Shown here piece by piece: positions 5,347-11,615 of a stretch of DNA of 11,615 bases. The translations under genes and the position numbers were made by a program. Under the pieces are notes generated by a model. It had not been told where the DNA came from. It saw only the letters and a program-made list of their open reading frames with translations, and did not search any database. Each line of letters begins with the position of its first letter. Within the stretch, counting starts at the first letter, position 1. This DNA is from an archaeon (GTDB taxonomy: Archaea > Nanobdellota > Nanobdellia > Woesearchaeales > JAHJEM01). The stretch lies in NCBI GenBank assembly GCA_020057445.1, contig JAGVFV010000193.1, positions 1 to 11,615 of the forward strand. The letters run 5' to 3'.

Positions 5347-6264
5347 CTATGCTCTCCACCTGAGCTCTGCCCTTGACTTGAAGAAGAAGAATCCTATGAC
5401 TAGGGAGGTGATGAGGGGGGAGAGCCAGAACGGGATCTCATGGCCAAATGCGTCAAGGAGCATGATGATGCCCAGGAAGAGTATGGAATACATGGCCCCG
5501 TTCTTGAGGTACCTGTATTTCTTGACATTCTTGATGTTCCGAATAGTCACTTCCCGGACGACGAATGCGCCAAGCCCGTTTCCTATGAGGATGAGGGGGA
5601 CAGAAAGTGTGAAGGCAAAGGCGCCAAGGACGCCGTCGATGGAGAATGTCGCGTCGATGACTTCAAGGTAGAGTATCTTAGAGAGGTCTGACTGCGTGGA
5701 ACTCATGAGTTTCTGCTCGTTCTGTTCCGCATTCTGTTTGAATCCGTGGGTGATGAAGAAGGCTGTGGAGCCGACGACCGCCCCAAATGCCATGTATGGG
5801 TTTCTCTTTAGGGAGAACCAGACAAGGCCTGTGAGGAGGAGGGAGACGACTGCGTAGAACCATACTCCTTTTGCGAGGAAGAATTTCTCTCCCTTGATGC
5901 CGAAGTTCTTCGGCTCGAGGAAGAGCCAGTGGAAGAAGAGGAAGACAAGGAACGTGCCTCCGCCGGAAAGGAGGACAGGGGCTGACGCCTCTATCGCCTG
6001 GTGGACTTTCGGGTCGTTGCTGAAGGTCGCGGTGAGCGCCCCCCAGACGCCAAGTGACGGATTGACGATCCAGATGATAAGCCAGGGAAGGAGCCCCCTG
6101 ATCATGAAGACGGCAAAGATCAACCCCCAGAGGAGGAACCATTTGCGTGCCCTCTGGGACATGGTATTGAGCACTTCTGCGTTGATGATGGCATTGTCGA
6201 TGCTCGAGATGGTCTCAAAGAGGCAGAGACCGATGACCACGACGACAATGGTGAAGATGTCCAT
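5347..6264 (-). CDS. DUF475/TerC-like integral membrane protein
   Basis: The 305-aa protein has about eight membrane segments and two copies of an acidic signature: FETISSIDNAIINAEVL in the first segment (16-32) and LEVIDATFSIDGVLGAFAF in the middle (200-218). Paired E-x-(I/V)-x-(S/A)-x-(D/F) segments of this sort define the DUF475 and TerC families of membrane proteins, which are linked to metal-ion (for example manganese) export and tellurite resistance. GAFVVREVTI (232-241) is another conserved DUF475 element. The acidic residues buried in the membrane are the likely ion-binding site; substrate and direction of transport are not known. ATG 6264 has a TATA-like box about 28 bp upstream and no SD. 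It is divergent from the lipoprotein gene at 6401. Confidence 0.82.
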   Translation of the reverse strand: MDIFTIVVVVIGLCLFETISSIDNAIINAEVLNTMSQRARKWFLLWGLIFAVFMIRGLLPWLIIWIVNPSLGVWGALTATFSNDPKVHQAIEASAPVLLSGGGTFLVFLFFHWLFLEPKNFGIKGEKFFLAKGVWFYAVVSLLLTGLVWFSLKRNPYMAFGAVVGSTAFFITHGFKQNAEQNEQKLMSSTQSDLSKILYLEVIDATFSIDGVLGAFAFTLSVPLILIGNGLGAFVVREVTIRNIKNVKKYRYLKNGAMYSILFLGIIMLLDAFGHEIPFWLSPLITSLVIGFFFFKSRAELRWRA

Positions 6265-6288
6265 CGAACATTATCGATCATATTTCCT

Positions 6289-6296
6289 TAATAAAA
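6289..6296 (-). promoter_or_regulatory. TATA box of the DUF475 gene
   Basis: TTTTATTA on the minus strand is centred about 28 bp upstream of ATG 6264, with no SD between. This is slightly longer than the 26-27 bp of the neighbours. Confidence 0.42.
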
Positions 6297-6363
6297 GTAT
6301 TGCTCTAAAAACACGAAAAATAGCAAAAAAGAGCATCTGTAGCTACTATATGATGGTAAAAAT

Positions 6364-6378
6364 CGAAAGATTTAAATA
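6364..6378 (+). promoter_or_regulatory. Near-consensus BRE/TATA promoter of the lipoprotein gene
   Basis: CGAAAGA (6364-6370) followed by TTTAAATA (6371-6378) is close to the archaeal consensus. The box is centred 26 bp before ATG 6401, which argues for that start over the upstream GTG at 6380, since the GTG would lie ahead of the transcription start. Confidence 0.68.
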
Positions 6379-6400
6379 GGTGAAGTGTCTAAAAAAGGGA

Positions 6401-6994
6401 ATGATACGGCAAATAGCACCTATGACTCTGGCATTATTGGTAGCGTATACTGCAGGAGGCTGTAGGGAGAAGAAAGAAGCAAATCTTGTACCTCCTGTGA
6501 TCAAATCGGCAATCAGCGCATTGTATGCCGCCACATCAGATACTAGTGCTGCAGCGGATAGCACCGATTCGACCTTGATTCCTGAAGAAGCAAAGACTGC
6601 TTTCCAAGATATCATTTCAGGAGATGAATCGGAGAATCCATATGTTGCGCTTGAAGAGAGAGTGCGCATGACTCCTGAAGAGATCAGTCATGCGAAGTTA
6701 CGTGGAGAAAAGTCTTATTCTGAAGAGCAGTATACTGTTGTCGTCCGTTCACTTGACGCGAAAGGAACGTCAATCACGATAACCCACGTCAACGCGGGGG
6801 GAAAAACCATTGTAGACACGAGCTATGTCAGAGCAGGAGATGCCGAGCTTGTCCCTCACGACGGCGGAAAAGGAATAACCTGTATTTATAGTCCTGAAAA
6901 AGAAGGCGAAGAAGAGTTCTATATAATCTTCCGAGAGAACGAGGGTATTTTGCAGGTCACAGATAAAGGATTTGTGTTGCCTGGTGATGATTAA
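6401..6994 (+). CDS. Predicted secreted lipoprotein, 197 aa
   Basis: The N-terminus is a short signal peptide: Arg3, a hydrophobic stretch PMTLALLVAYTAG (7-19) and Cys21 in the segment AGGC, which loosely fits a lipobox. The mature part would be anchored outside the membrane by a lipid on Cys21. It is polar and low in complexity at first (TSDTSAAADSTDST, 45-58), then becomes a small beta-rich domain with SEEQYTVVVRSLDAKGTSI (107-125) and EEFYIIFRENEGILQV (171-186). I recognise no family. ATG 6401 is chosen because the strong TATA box lies 26 bp upstream. The gene converges on the RHS gene and their stop codons share the bases TTAA, leaving no space for separate terminators. Whether the two surface proteins are functionally linked is unknown. 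Confidence 0.72.
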   Translation: MIRQIAPMTLALLVAYTAGGCREKKEANLVPPVIKSAISALYAATSDTSAAADSTDSTLIPEEAKTAFQDIISGDESENPYVALEERVRMTPEEISHAKLRGEKSYSEEQYTVVVRSLDAKGTSITITHVNAGGKTIVDTSYVRAGDAELVPHDGGKGITCIYSPEKEGEEEFYIIFRENEGILQVTDKGFVLPGDD

Positions 6995-8253
6995 GTGATT
7001 CTTTCTTGATTTTGCACAAATTGGTTCTGGTCTTGCTGGGGGATAGTATCGATACTGTCCTGCAGCCTGAGGTCTTGACGGGAGGTTGATCCCAGATTAC
7101 CTCCTGGCAAGAGAAGCATGAGCGGGGCAGGCTCGTGGGAAAGGTGCGTCCTCCAGTTCTTTTGAGGGGTCCCGCCCCTATCGACGTAATTGAATAAATT
7201 GAATTCGTTTCCTTGTTGGCGAGACCAGCGCGTCAGGCGATTGTATGCTTTCTCGCCTAATACTTGTCTTGCATCTCTTCCTTCACCTGTTAAGCGATTG
7301 CGAAATATGTGCTTTATATCTCCTGCCTCTGCAATCAGGTGGTCGCTATCTACTGCGCCGCCTGCGATATCGTTTCCTTGCGGGGTTCTTCCCTGACTTT
7401 CGAAGGTGATTTCGTCATATTCGTCCTTGCTGCATCCCGGGCATTGCAGGAACATGAGATGTGTTCTGTATTCTTTAAAGTCATAGAATGTCTCCCGTTC
7501 AAAGATGCGAAGTGCAGTCGAGCTTTCTGCAAGCCATTCTTGCGGTGTGATGACGAGACCCTCCCTAAATCGCGGATTATCAAAGTTTGATGGGGTGAAT
7601 GTGGGAATGTAGAGTTGGTCGCGAATTTCAGTTATCAACTCATAATTATCCTCTGATAGCTGATTAGAATTACTGAAGAACAGGTCCCACACTGGTGCGA
7701 ATTCTTCTCCTCCAGCTATAGCGAGCCGCCAGTCTTCTCCATTCGGATCGACGTATTTCAGAGGATTGTTGTTGACATAGGTGTAGGAAGATAAGGGTCT
7801 TTGCACAGGGTCAACACCCACGAAAGAGCCGATCCGGGGATCATAATACCTCGCCCCGAAATAGTACTTGGAATCGTCAAGCTCCTTTCCTGTGAAGAGG
7901 TATTTCTGGCGCCCAAAGCTCGTGCTTTCTATCTTGAGTGTCTTTCCGTAAGGGTATTGTGCTGTCCTGCTCTGCAGGGCTCCTGCCTGGTTGGTCGTCA
8001 AGCTATTGCTTCCAAGGAAGTCTTGATAGTGGTAGGTCATTCCAGAAGTCTGTTTTGATGCGATAAGTTTCGTACCATAGACATATGTCGTGCCGCCGGC
8101 AACGAGGGGCAGTTGGCCTTGATCAGGGACGCTTTCCTGTGTCGATGCAGGGATGGCGATGAATGCTTTTCCTATCATGTTCCGTGAGAGGAATCCGAAG
8201 AGGAGGAGAAAGAGGACAGAGAGTCCGAGTGTGACAATGAGGAGTAGGCGCAT
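6991..8253 (-). CDS. Membrane-anchored short RHS-core protein with variable C-terminal domain
   Basis: The 420-aa product begins with one membrane segment (3-23), so most of it is probably outside the cell. An RHS-repeat-associated core follows: YHYQDFLGSNSL (74-85), FTGKELDDSKYYFGARYYDP (120-139), FVGVDP (144-149), SYTYVNNNPLKYVDPNGE (156-173). In larger RHS/YD toxins this core precedes the toxic tip and marks where it is cleaved; here almost the whole repeat barrel is missing. The remaining 246 residues (175-420) are unrecognised. They contain CPGC (271-274), DSDHLIAEAGDIKH (302-315) and, after NEFNLFN (349-355), WRTHLSH (367-373), a spacing that could be an HNH-type metal site. ATG 8253 is chosen over upstream in-frame codons because a TATA box lies 27 bp upstream and the membrane segment begins immediately. 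Confidence 0.85.
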   Translation of the reverse strand: MRLLLIVTLGLSVLFLLLFGFLSRNMIGKAFIAIPASTQESVPDQGQLPLVAGGTTYVYGTKLIASKQTSGMTYHYQDFLGSNSLTTNQAGALQSRTAQYPYGKTLKIESTSFGRQKYLFTGKELDDSKYYFGARYYDPRIGSFVGVDPVQRPLSSYTYVNNNPLKYVDPNGEDWRLAIAGGEEFAPVWDLFFSNSNQLSEDNYELITEIRDQLYIPTFTPSNFDNPRFREGLVITPQEWLAESSTALRIFERETFYDFKEYRTHLMFLQCPGCSKDEYDEITFESQGRTPQGNDIAGGAVDSDHLIAEAGDIKHIFRNRLTGEGRDARQVLGEKAYNRLTRWSRQQGNEFNLFNYVDRGGTPQKNWRTHLSHEPAPLMLLLPGGNLGSTSRQDLRLQDSIDTIPQQDQNQFVQNQERIT

Positions 8254-8276
8254 GGCATCGTATCTTGCTGTCCTTG

Positions 8277-8284
8277 TTTTAATA
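8277..8284 (-). promoter_or_regulatory. TATA box of the RHS gene
   Basis: ATATTAAA on the minus strand is centred about 27 bp upstream of ATG 8253, with no SD between. It fixes the start of the RHS gene. Confidence 0.55.
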
Positions 8285-8520
8285 TGTTTTGCTCTGATGA
8301 ATCTGGTATTTTGGTCAGGTTGATTAGAGATGATGAGGCAGTGACGCGAAACAGAGCAAGAGTCGTGTTTTTGCGCTTGTTTTGCCTTTTTTCCGTAACG
8401 AAAATTTTTTAAAGAAATGCAGATTTTTTTTATTGACAGGAAAGAAGAAGGGCATGTCAGGAGTTTTCTTCTGAGGTCTTTCGTGAATCGTCGAAAGGGA
8501 AAAATGAGAGGCAATGCATA
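8285..8520 (+). other. Non-coding intergenic stretch
   Basis: The gap between the RHS gene and the glycosyltransferase (8254-8641) holds no convincing gene. This part is A/T-rich with several T-runs (for example 8407-8412 and 8426-8433) and one modest hairpin, CTTTCG (8478-8483) with CGAAAG (8492-8497). I see nothing else in it. The promoter elements for the plus-strand operon lie to its right. Confidence 0.5.
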
Positions 8521-8539
8521 ACATTTATAAAATAAATGT
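8521..8539 (+). promoter_or_regulatory. Palindromic TATA region upstream of the putative thiol operon
   Basis: ACATTTAT (8521-8528), a 3-bp spacer and ATAAATGT (8532-8539) form a perfect inverted repeat that contains a TATA box (TTTATAAA). Transcription would start near 8553 and leave an approximately 90-nt leader before the glycosyltransferase. A dimeric regulator bound to the palindrome would block or replace TBP, so this is a candidate operator and promoter in one. Confidence 0.45.
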
Positions 8540-8607
8540 CATTACCCTAAAGTTAAGAAGGTGAGGTGTTGTTTACGGTAATTCAAGAGAATACTTACAG
8601 AAAGAAG

Positions 8608-8623
8608 AAAAAATGCATTTTTT
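8608..8623 (+). repeat. Perfect 16-bp palindrome in the operon leader
   Basis: AAAAAATGCATTTTTT is a perfect palindrome ending 18 bp before the glycosyltransferase ATG. It could be an operator, a second promoter element or chance in A/T-rich DNA. Confidence 0.4.
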
Positions 8624-8641
8624 ACGCAATTGGTGTGACTT

Positions 8642-9622
8642 ATGATTCGGGATTATCATCACGGGGAATTTTCATGGAAGAGAGGAAGGAAAAGGCTCCT
8701 TCGGATCAAGGAAGAGAAAGGGCTGAAGGTGAGCGTCGGCCTTCCTGTATTCAATGAGGAGAAGACGCTGGAGTCAGTGATCAATTCTGTGCAGAAGCTG
8801 CAGAACGAGGGTCTTGTCGATGATATGATGGCATTTGATTCAGGGTCTACTGACGGGAGCATGAAAGTCTGCAAGGCGAAGAAGGTCCCATATGTCGTCG
8901 ATACTGAAGTCGCGGAGGAGTTGAGTGTCCGCTTGCAGCGGGGCAAGGGATTCAATCTCTGGGCAAGCACGCATTATCTTAAGGGGGATATCCTCGTGTG
9001 GATCGATACTGATCTTCGGTATATCAGGCCAAGAATAATCCTTGGCAACGTAGGGCCGCTTATCGTCGATGACGAGCTGGTCTTTGTCAAGGGCAGGTAT
9101 CGCAGGCCTGAGATGGACAATAGGGTCACGAGATATGTTGCAGAGCCGCTGCTCTCCATGCTCTTTCCTGAATTGAATGCCATCATCGATCCTCTCTGCG
9201 GACAGTATGCGGGAAGGAGGTCAGAGCTCAAGCAGATTCCGTTTGATCCAAGCTATGGATGCGAAGTGTCACTCCTTGTCAACATGGTCGAGAAATATGG
9301 CGCTGAGAGGATCGCCCAGAGTTATATCGGTCCTCTTAAGAACAGGATCAGGGATACGACATATTATGGCATCATGAGCGCGGAGATCATCTATACGATC
9401 CTGCAGGCCGCAAGGAAGGCAGGAAGGATCAACTTCAATGGTAATATCTCAAGGACACTGGTGCAGATGATCTCGCGGGATGGAGTGCATTTCGAGCCTA
9501 AGGAGTATAAGATAGACCATTCCAACCTTCCGACGATGAAATATATAGAGGATAAACTGACGTCAGGAAAGAGTGTCACAAGCACTATCCAGTCTTACGC
9601 TAACGACAGAAATGGTGGGTGA
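8642..9622 (+). CDS. GT81-family glycosyltransferase, glucosyl-3-phosphoglycerate synthase-like
   Basis: This 326-aa GT-A-fold enzyme resembles GpgS, which transfers glucose from a nucleotide sugar to 3-phosphoglycerate. Matches in order: the N-terminal DYHHGEFS (4-11), SVGLPVFNEEKTL (31-43), AFDSGSTDGS (64-73), RGKGFNLWAS (100-109), the metal-binding WIDTDLR (120-126), KGRYRRPEMDNRVTRYVAEPLL (two pieces, 150-159 and 160-171), and FDPSYGCEVSLLV (201-213). The His that coordinates metal in mycobacterial GpgS appears to be Asn234 here, by eye and from memory. ATG 8642 is secure: an in-frame TGA lies two codons upstream, DYHH is conserved near the start in the family, and GGTG (8632-8635) is 6 nt upstream. 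The downstream deacetylase suggests the donor sugar is N-acetylglucosamine, not glucose; this is inference. The enzyme is cytoplasmic. Confidence 0.82.
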   Translation: MIRDYHHGEFSWKRGRKRLLRIKEEKGLKVSVGLPVFNEEKTLESVINSVQKLQNEGLVDDMMAFDSGSTDGSMKVCKAKKVPYVVDTEVAEELSVRLQRGKGFNLWASTHYLKGDILVWIDTDLRYIRPRIILGNVGPLIVDDELVFVKGRYRRPEMDNRVTRYVAEPLLSMLFPELNAIIDPLCGQYAGRRSELKQIPFDPSYGCEVSLLVNMVEKYGAERIAQSYIGPLKNRIRDTTYYGIMSAEIIYTILQAARKAGRINFNGNISRTLVQMISRDGVHFEPKEYKIDHSNLPTMKYIEDKLTSGKSVTSTIQSYANDRNGG

Positions 9623-9647
9623 AAAAGAAGGGTGATCGATTGGGACT

Positions 9648-10430
9648 ATGCATACGAACGTTATCCTTGCACCGCATCCGGACGATGAGCTCATAGGGCT
9701 CGCAGCGCATATAGCTTGCGCTCCTGACAAATCTTCTTTCAGGATAATCTATGCTTCTAATGGGGCTCCAGAAGTCAAGGAGTGGTATCCGATTGCAGGG
9801 TGTGAGACTCCGAAAGATTATGCGAAATTGAGACAGAAGGAGGCTATTACTGCTCTTGAAACGCTTGGTATTTTGGAATCTCAATTGTTTTTCTTGCAGT
9901 TCGCAGATCTTTCTTTGGCAGATGTTGTGGAGGATCTCATGATTTCTCTTCAGGGCTGTTTCTTGAGCTTGAAGCCTGATGCGGTCTACCTTCCCGCTCT
10001 TGAGAAGGGGCATCCTGACCATGACGCGACTCATATCGCAGGGTATGTCGCTGCAAAGAGGGCTCAAGTTCCTCGCATCTTCGCTTTTAGTGAATACACG
10101 CTCATCGACGACAAAGAGACGTTCAATGCATATCATGACGTTCCCGGCATTCAGATCAAACCAGAAACGACGGTTCTTACGGATGACCTTCGGGAAAAGA
10201 AAATCAGAGCATTGCGAGAATATGCGTCCCAGTTCGACGACTGGATGAAGAGATACGTCGCAAACTGTGACAGGGAGACGGTGTGGGAAGTGCCGAAGTA
10301 TTCCCCGGAAATGATTGAGGAAATAATTACCCACATTGATTCGTACTATGACAGGATGTATCCGCTTCCTGTCCATTCGAGCGATATCGATAGGAAATTA
10401 TTGGCGTTTGTAGACGAGGCATTAGGATGA
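9648..10430 (+). CDS. LmbE/PIG-L-family zinc N-acetylglucosamine deacetylase (BshB/MshB-like)
   Basis: The family removes the acetyl group from N-acetylglucosamine attached to a small acceptor, as BshB does in bacillithiol synthesis and MshB in mycothiol synthesis. The 260-aa product carries APHPDDELIG (8-17), giving zinc ligands His10 and Asp13 and catalytic Asp12, and HPDHDATH (122-129), giving zinc ligand His125. KPDAVYLPALEKG (109-121) and REKKIRALREYASQF (182-196) are also typical. It starts 25 nt after the glycosyltransferase stop with a GGTGAT ribosome site (9631-9636), somewhat far (11 nt) from ATG 9648. The gene downstream overlaps its stop by 4 nt. A substrate made by the GT81 enzyme next door is the simplest reading. 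Lipid-linked GlcNAc or another amino-sugar is possible. Confidence 0.85.
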   Translation: MHTNVILAPHPDDELIGLAAHIACAPDKSSFRIIYASNGAPEVKEWYPIAGCETPKDYAKLRQKEAITALETLGILESQLFFLQFADLSLADVVEDLMISLQGCFLSLKPDAVYLPALEKGHPDHDATHIAGYVAAKRAQVPRIFAFSEYTLIDDKETFNAYHDVPGIQIKPETTVLTDDLREKKIRALREYASQFDDWMKRYVANCDRETVWEVPKYSPEMIEEIITHIDSYYDRMYPLPVHSSDIDRKLLAFVDEALG

Positions 10431-11615
10431 ACTATGCGAACGAGTTTCTTGATTATGGAGAATTCTTGGAGGCTGCAAAGGGAGAAAGGTCTGCCAATAA
10501 ATATGTACTGCCTGCACTTTTGCATGCCTCTGGAAGATTTATGGAAAGGTCCAAGTCCCCGCTGTCAGATAGAGTCAGGGAAGTGGTGATTGATGATGTC
10601 CTGTTGTATGCAGGCCAGCAGCCATACATAGATTATAAAATGTCCTGGATCCCGAGCATCAGGGACCTGAGTGAGGCGAACAGGACGCCAGGATATGCTG
10701 GTTTTTTTGAGATTCTGGATTATGACCATGTGGATTCTGATGTTCCGATGACCCGATCCGCGATTCCTTCTATCCAGCCTAATGGGAGTGCGTACGAATG
10801 GTTTCGGTTCTTGAACGCCAAGAAGTTCTCAAAAGGGGATCCTCGCGATATTTCAGCGCCTGATCGGCAGACGCTTGAGGGAGTAATTGATTTCTTCGAA
10901 AAGAGGATTCAGATGGCGACCAGGCCCTCATCAAGGCAGAAATACATGGCAGGTCTTGAGAAGGTTCGTGAAATGTATGCGTTTGCACATGGACGTGCGG
11001 AAAATTATTCTGATTTTAATGCACTATGCACGGAATATCTTGTCAATAAGCTTGCAGGCTTTCAGGTTCTCTTCTTTAAAAGTTCAGATTTCTTTGGCGA
11101 GCCGGCAGTTACTGGAGTCGTGAAGAATTATTATGATTATTTGCTTAGCAATTGGGGATCATTTGTCGACATTTTCAACAAGAGCATCATTTCGGACGAG
11201 GAGGTGAAGAGTGCGAGGATTCCGCAGAATCCTGGCGATAAGTTTCCCGCATTTGTGACGGTCGCAGGGAAAAGAAGCAGGTTGTATGTGCATCGCCAAG
11301 GTGAAACGCTGTTCCTAGCAGACATCTCCCCAGCAAAAGGCATCGCCGAGGCAGGTGTCGTCGTCCCAGTAGGGAGCAGGATGTCTCCAGATACCAAAAA
11401 TCTGTTCAATGAGAGATGGTCTCCTGATTTTTCCACGAGCACGATTCTGGACAAGGAATTCGGTTTTGGAGGATTGCTCTGCGGATTTTCATCACGCATT
11501 TATGCGCGAGCGCTCGGATTCGTAGAGCAACACTTGCGTGGGAGGACTTTGATCCCGCACTTCGAATCTCAGGGCAGGGGAATCACCGACGATATTTTTA
11601 TAAGATATTTGGATG
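10427..11615 (+). CDS. BshC-like putative cysteine-adding enzyme, partial
   Basis: An open frame runs from ATG 10427, overlapping the deacetylase stop as ATGA, to the right edge with no stop (396 codons). BshC, about 540 aa, completes bacillithiol by joining cysteine to glucosaminyl-malate. I see its landmarks in order: LLYAGQQPYIDYK (59-71) resembling the family GGQQ...YTIHK; FFEILDYDHVDSDV (93-106) resembling FWVAGEDHDLDEI; SDFNALCTEYLVNKLAG (195-211) then QVLFFKSSDFFG (213-224), resembling the segment ending GLVLLNSGDP; and AGKRSRLYVHRQGETLFL (280-297), resembling QANLFYEYEDERFLI. The alignment was done by eye from memory and similarity is distant, so function is a proposal. The operon context, after a transferase and a BshB-type deacetylase, supports it independently. 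No signal peptide or membrane segment is visible. Confidence 0.6.
   Translation, partial: MNYANEFLDYGEFLEAAKGERSANKYVLPALLHASGRFMERSKSPLSDRVREVVIDDVLLYAGQQPYIDYKMSWIPSIRDLSEANRTPGYAGFFEILDYDHVDSDVPMTRSAIPSIQPNGSAYEWFRFLNAKKFSKGDPRDISAPDRQTLEGVIDFFEKRIQMATRPSSRQKYMAGLEKVREMYAFAHGRAENYSDFNALCTEYLVNKLAGFQVLFFKSSDFFGEPAVTGVVKNYYDYLLSNWGSFVDIFNKSIISDEEVKSARIPQNPGDKFPAFVTVAGKRSRLYVHRQGETLFLADISPAKGIAEAGVVVPVGSRMSPDTKNLFNERWSPDFSTSTILDKEFGFGGLLCGFSSRIYARALGFVEQHLRGRTLIPHFESQGRGITDDIFIRYLD

Noticed and set aside
6401..6994. Lipoprotein as an immunity protein for the RHS protein
   Set aside because: Immunity genes normally follow the toxin on the same strand; this gene is convergent with its own strong promoter and shows no immunity-family motif.
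8254..8514. In-frame N-terminal extension of the RHS protein by 87 codons
   Set aside because: It would place the membrane segment in the interior, has a lysine-rich low-complexity composition, and runs across the TATA box that serves ATG 8253.
8566..8757. Small plus-strand frame (GTG 8566) ahead of and overlapping the glycosyltransferase
   Set aside because: It overlaps the well-supported GT81 N-terminus by 116 bp in another frame and its product is lysine-rich and featureless. A short leader peptide cannot be ruled out.
8642..10430. Reading the transferase and deacetylase as a simple glucosylglycerate osmolyte pathway
   Set aside because: That pathway needs a GpgP phosphatase, not an N-acetyl-sugar deacetylase, and none is present next to the transferase. 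It remains an alternative if the sugar proves to be glucose.
1..11615. CRISPR arrays, insertion sequences, tRNA or rRNA genes
   Set aside because: I saw no regularly spaced direct repeats, no transposase motif with terminal inverted repeats, and no tRNA cloverleaf or rRNA segments on either strand.

Overview
The window looks archaeal. Most genes with their own promoter have an A/T-rich TATA box centred 26-29 bp upstream of the start codon and no Shine-Dalgarno (SD) sequence, the layout of leaderless archaeal transcripts. Genes inside operons tend to use GAGGTG/GGTGA-type ribosome sites or ATGA stop/start overlaps. An archaeal DhnA-type class I fructose-bisphosphate aldolase, a NucS/EndoMS nuclease ending in a PCNA-binding motif, and a short membrane-anchored RHS protein fit a DPANN lineage such as Woesearchaeota or a relative. 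That placement is inference.

Layout. Positions 1-155 (minus) hold the 5' end of a class I aldolase. A 316-bp non-coding stretch follows, with two strong inverted repeats that may encode a structured RNA, then a small plus-strand gene (472-783). Positions 871-3250 (minus) form an operon of a PfkB sugar kinase, a class II ketose-bisphosphate aldolase and a small membrane protein, each joined to the next by a 4-nt overlap. Positions 3335-5161 (minus) hold nucS with a tightly coupled 110-aa gene, then a small winged-helix-like protein and another unknown protein. A 32-aa acidic microprotein gene (5195-5293) with a textbook SD lies between nucS and a DUF475/TerC-like membrane protein (5347-6264). 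A lipoprotein gene (6401-6994, plus) converges on the RHS gene (6991-8253, minus), and their stop codons overlap.

The last 3 kb (8642 to the right edge, plus) is the most interesting part. It is an operon of a GT81/GpgS-like glycosyltransferase, a LmbE/PIG-L zinc deacetylase and, with a 4-nt overlap, a protein of at least 396 aa that carries the landmarks of the bacillithiol cysteine-adding enzyme BshC in the right order. Transferase, deacetylase and cysteine ligase is the logic of bacillithiol synthesis (BshA-BshB-BshC) and mycothiol synthesis (MshA-MshB-MshC), but here the first enzyme belongs to a family that glycosylates 3-phosphoglycerate. My hypothesis is an undescribed archaeal low-molecular-weight thiol, a cysteinyl-glucosaminyl-(phospho)glycerate. 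Two palindromes upstream of the operon could be control sites.

Functions were assigned by reading motifs and from memory of the families. No database search was run.
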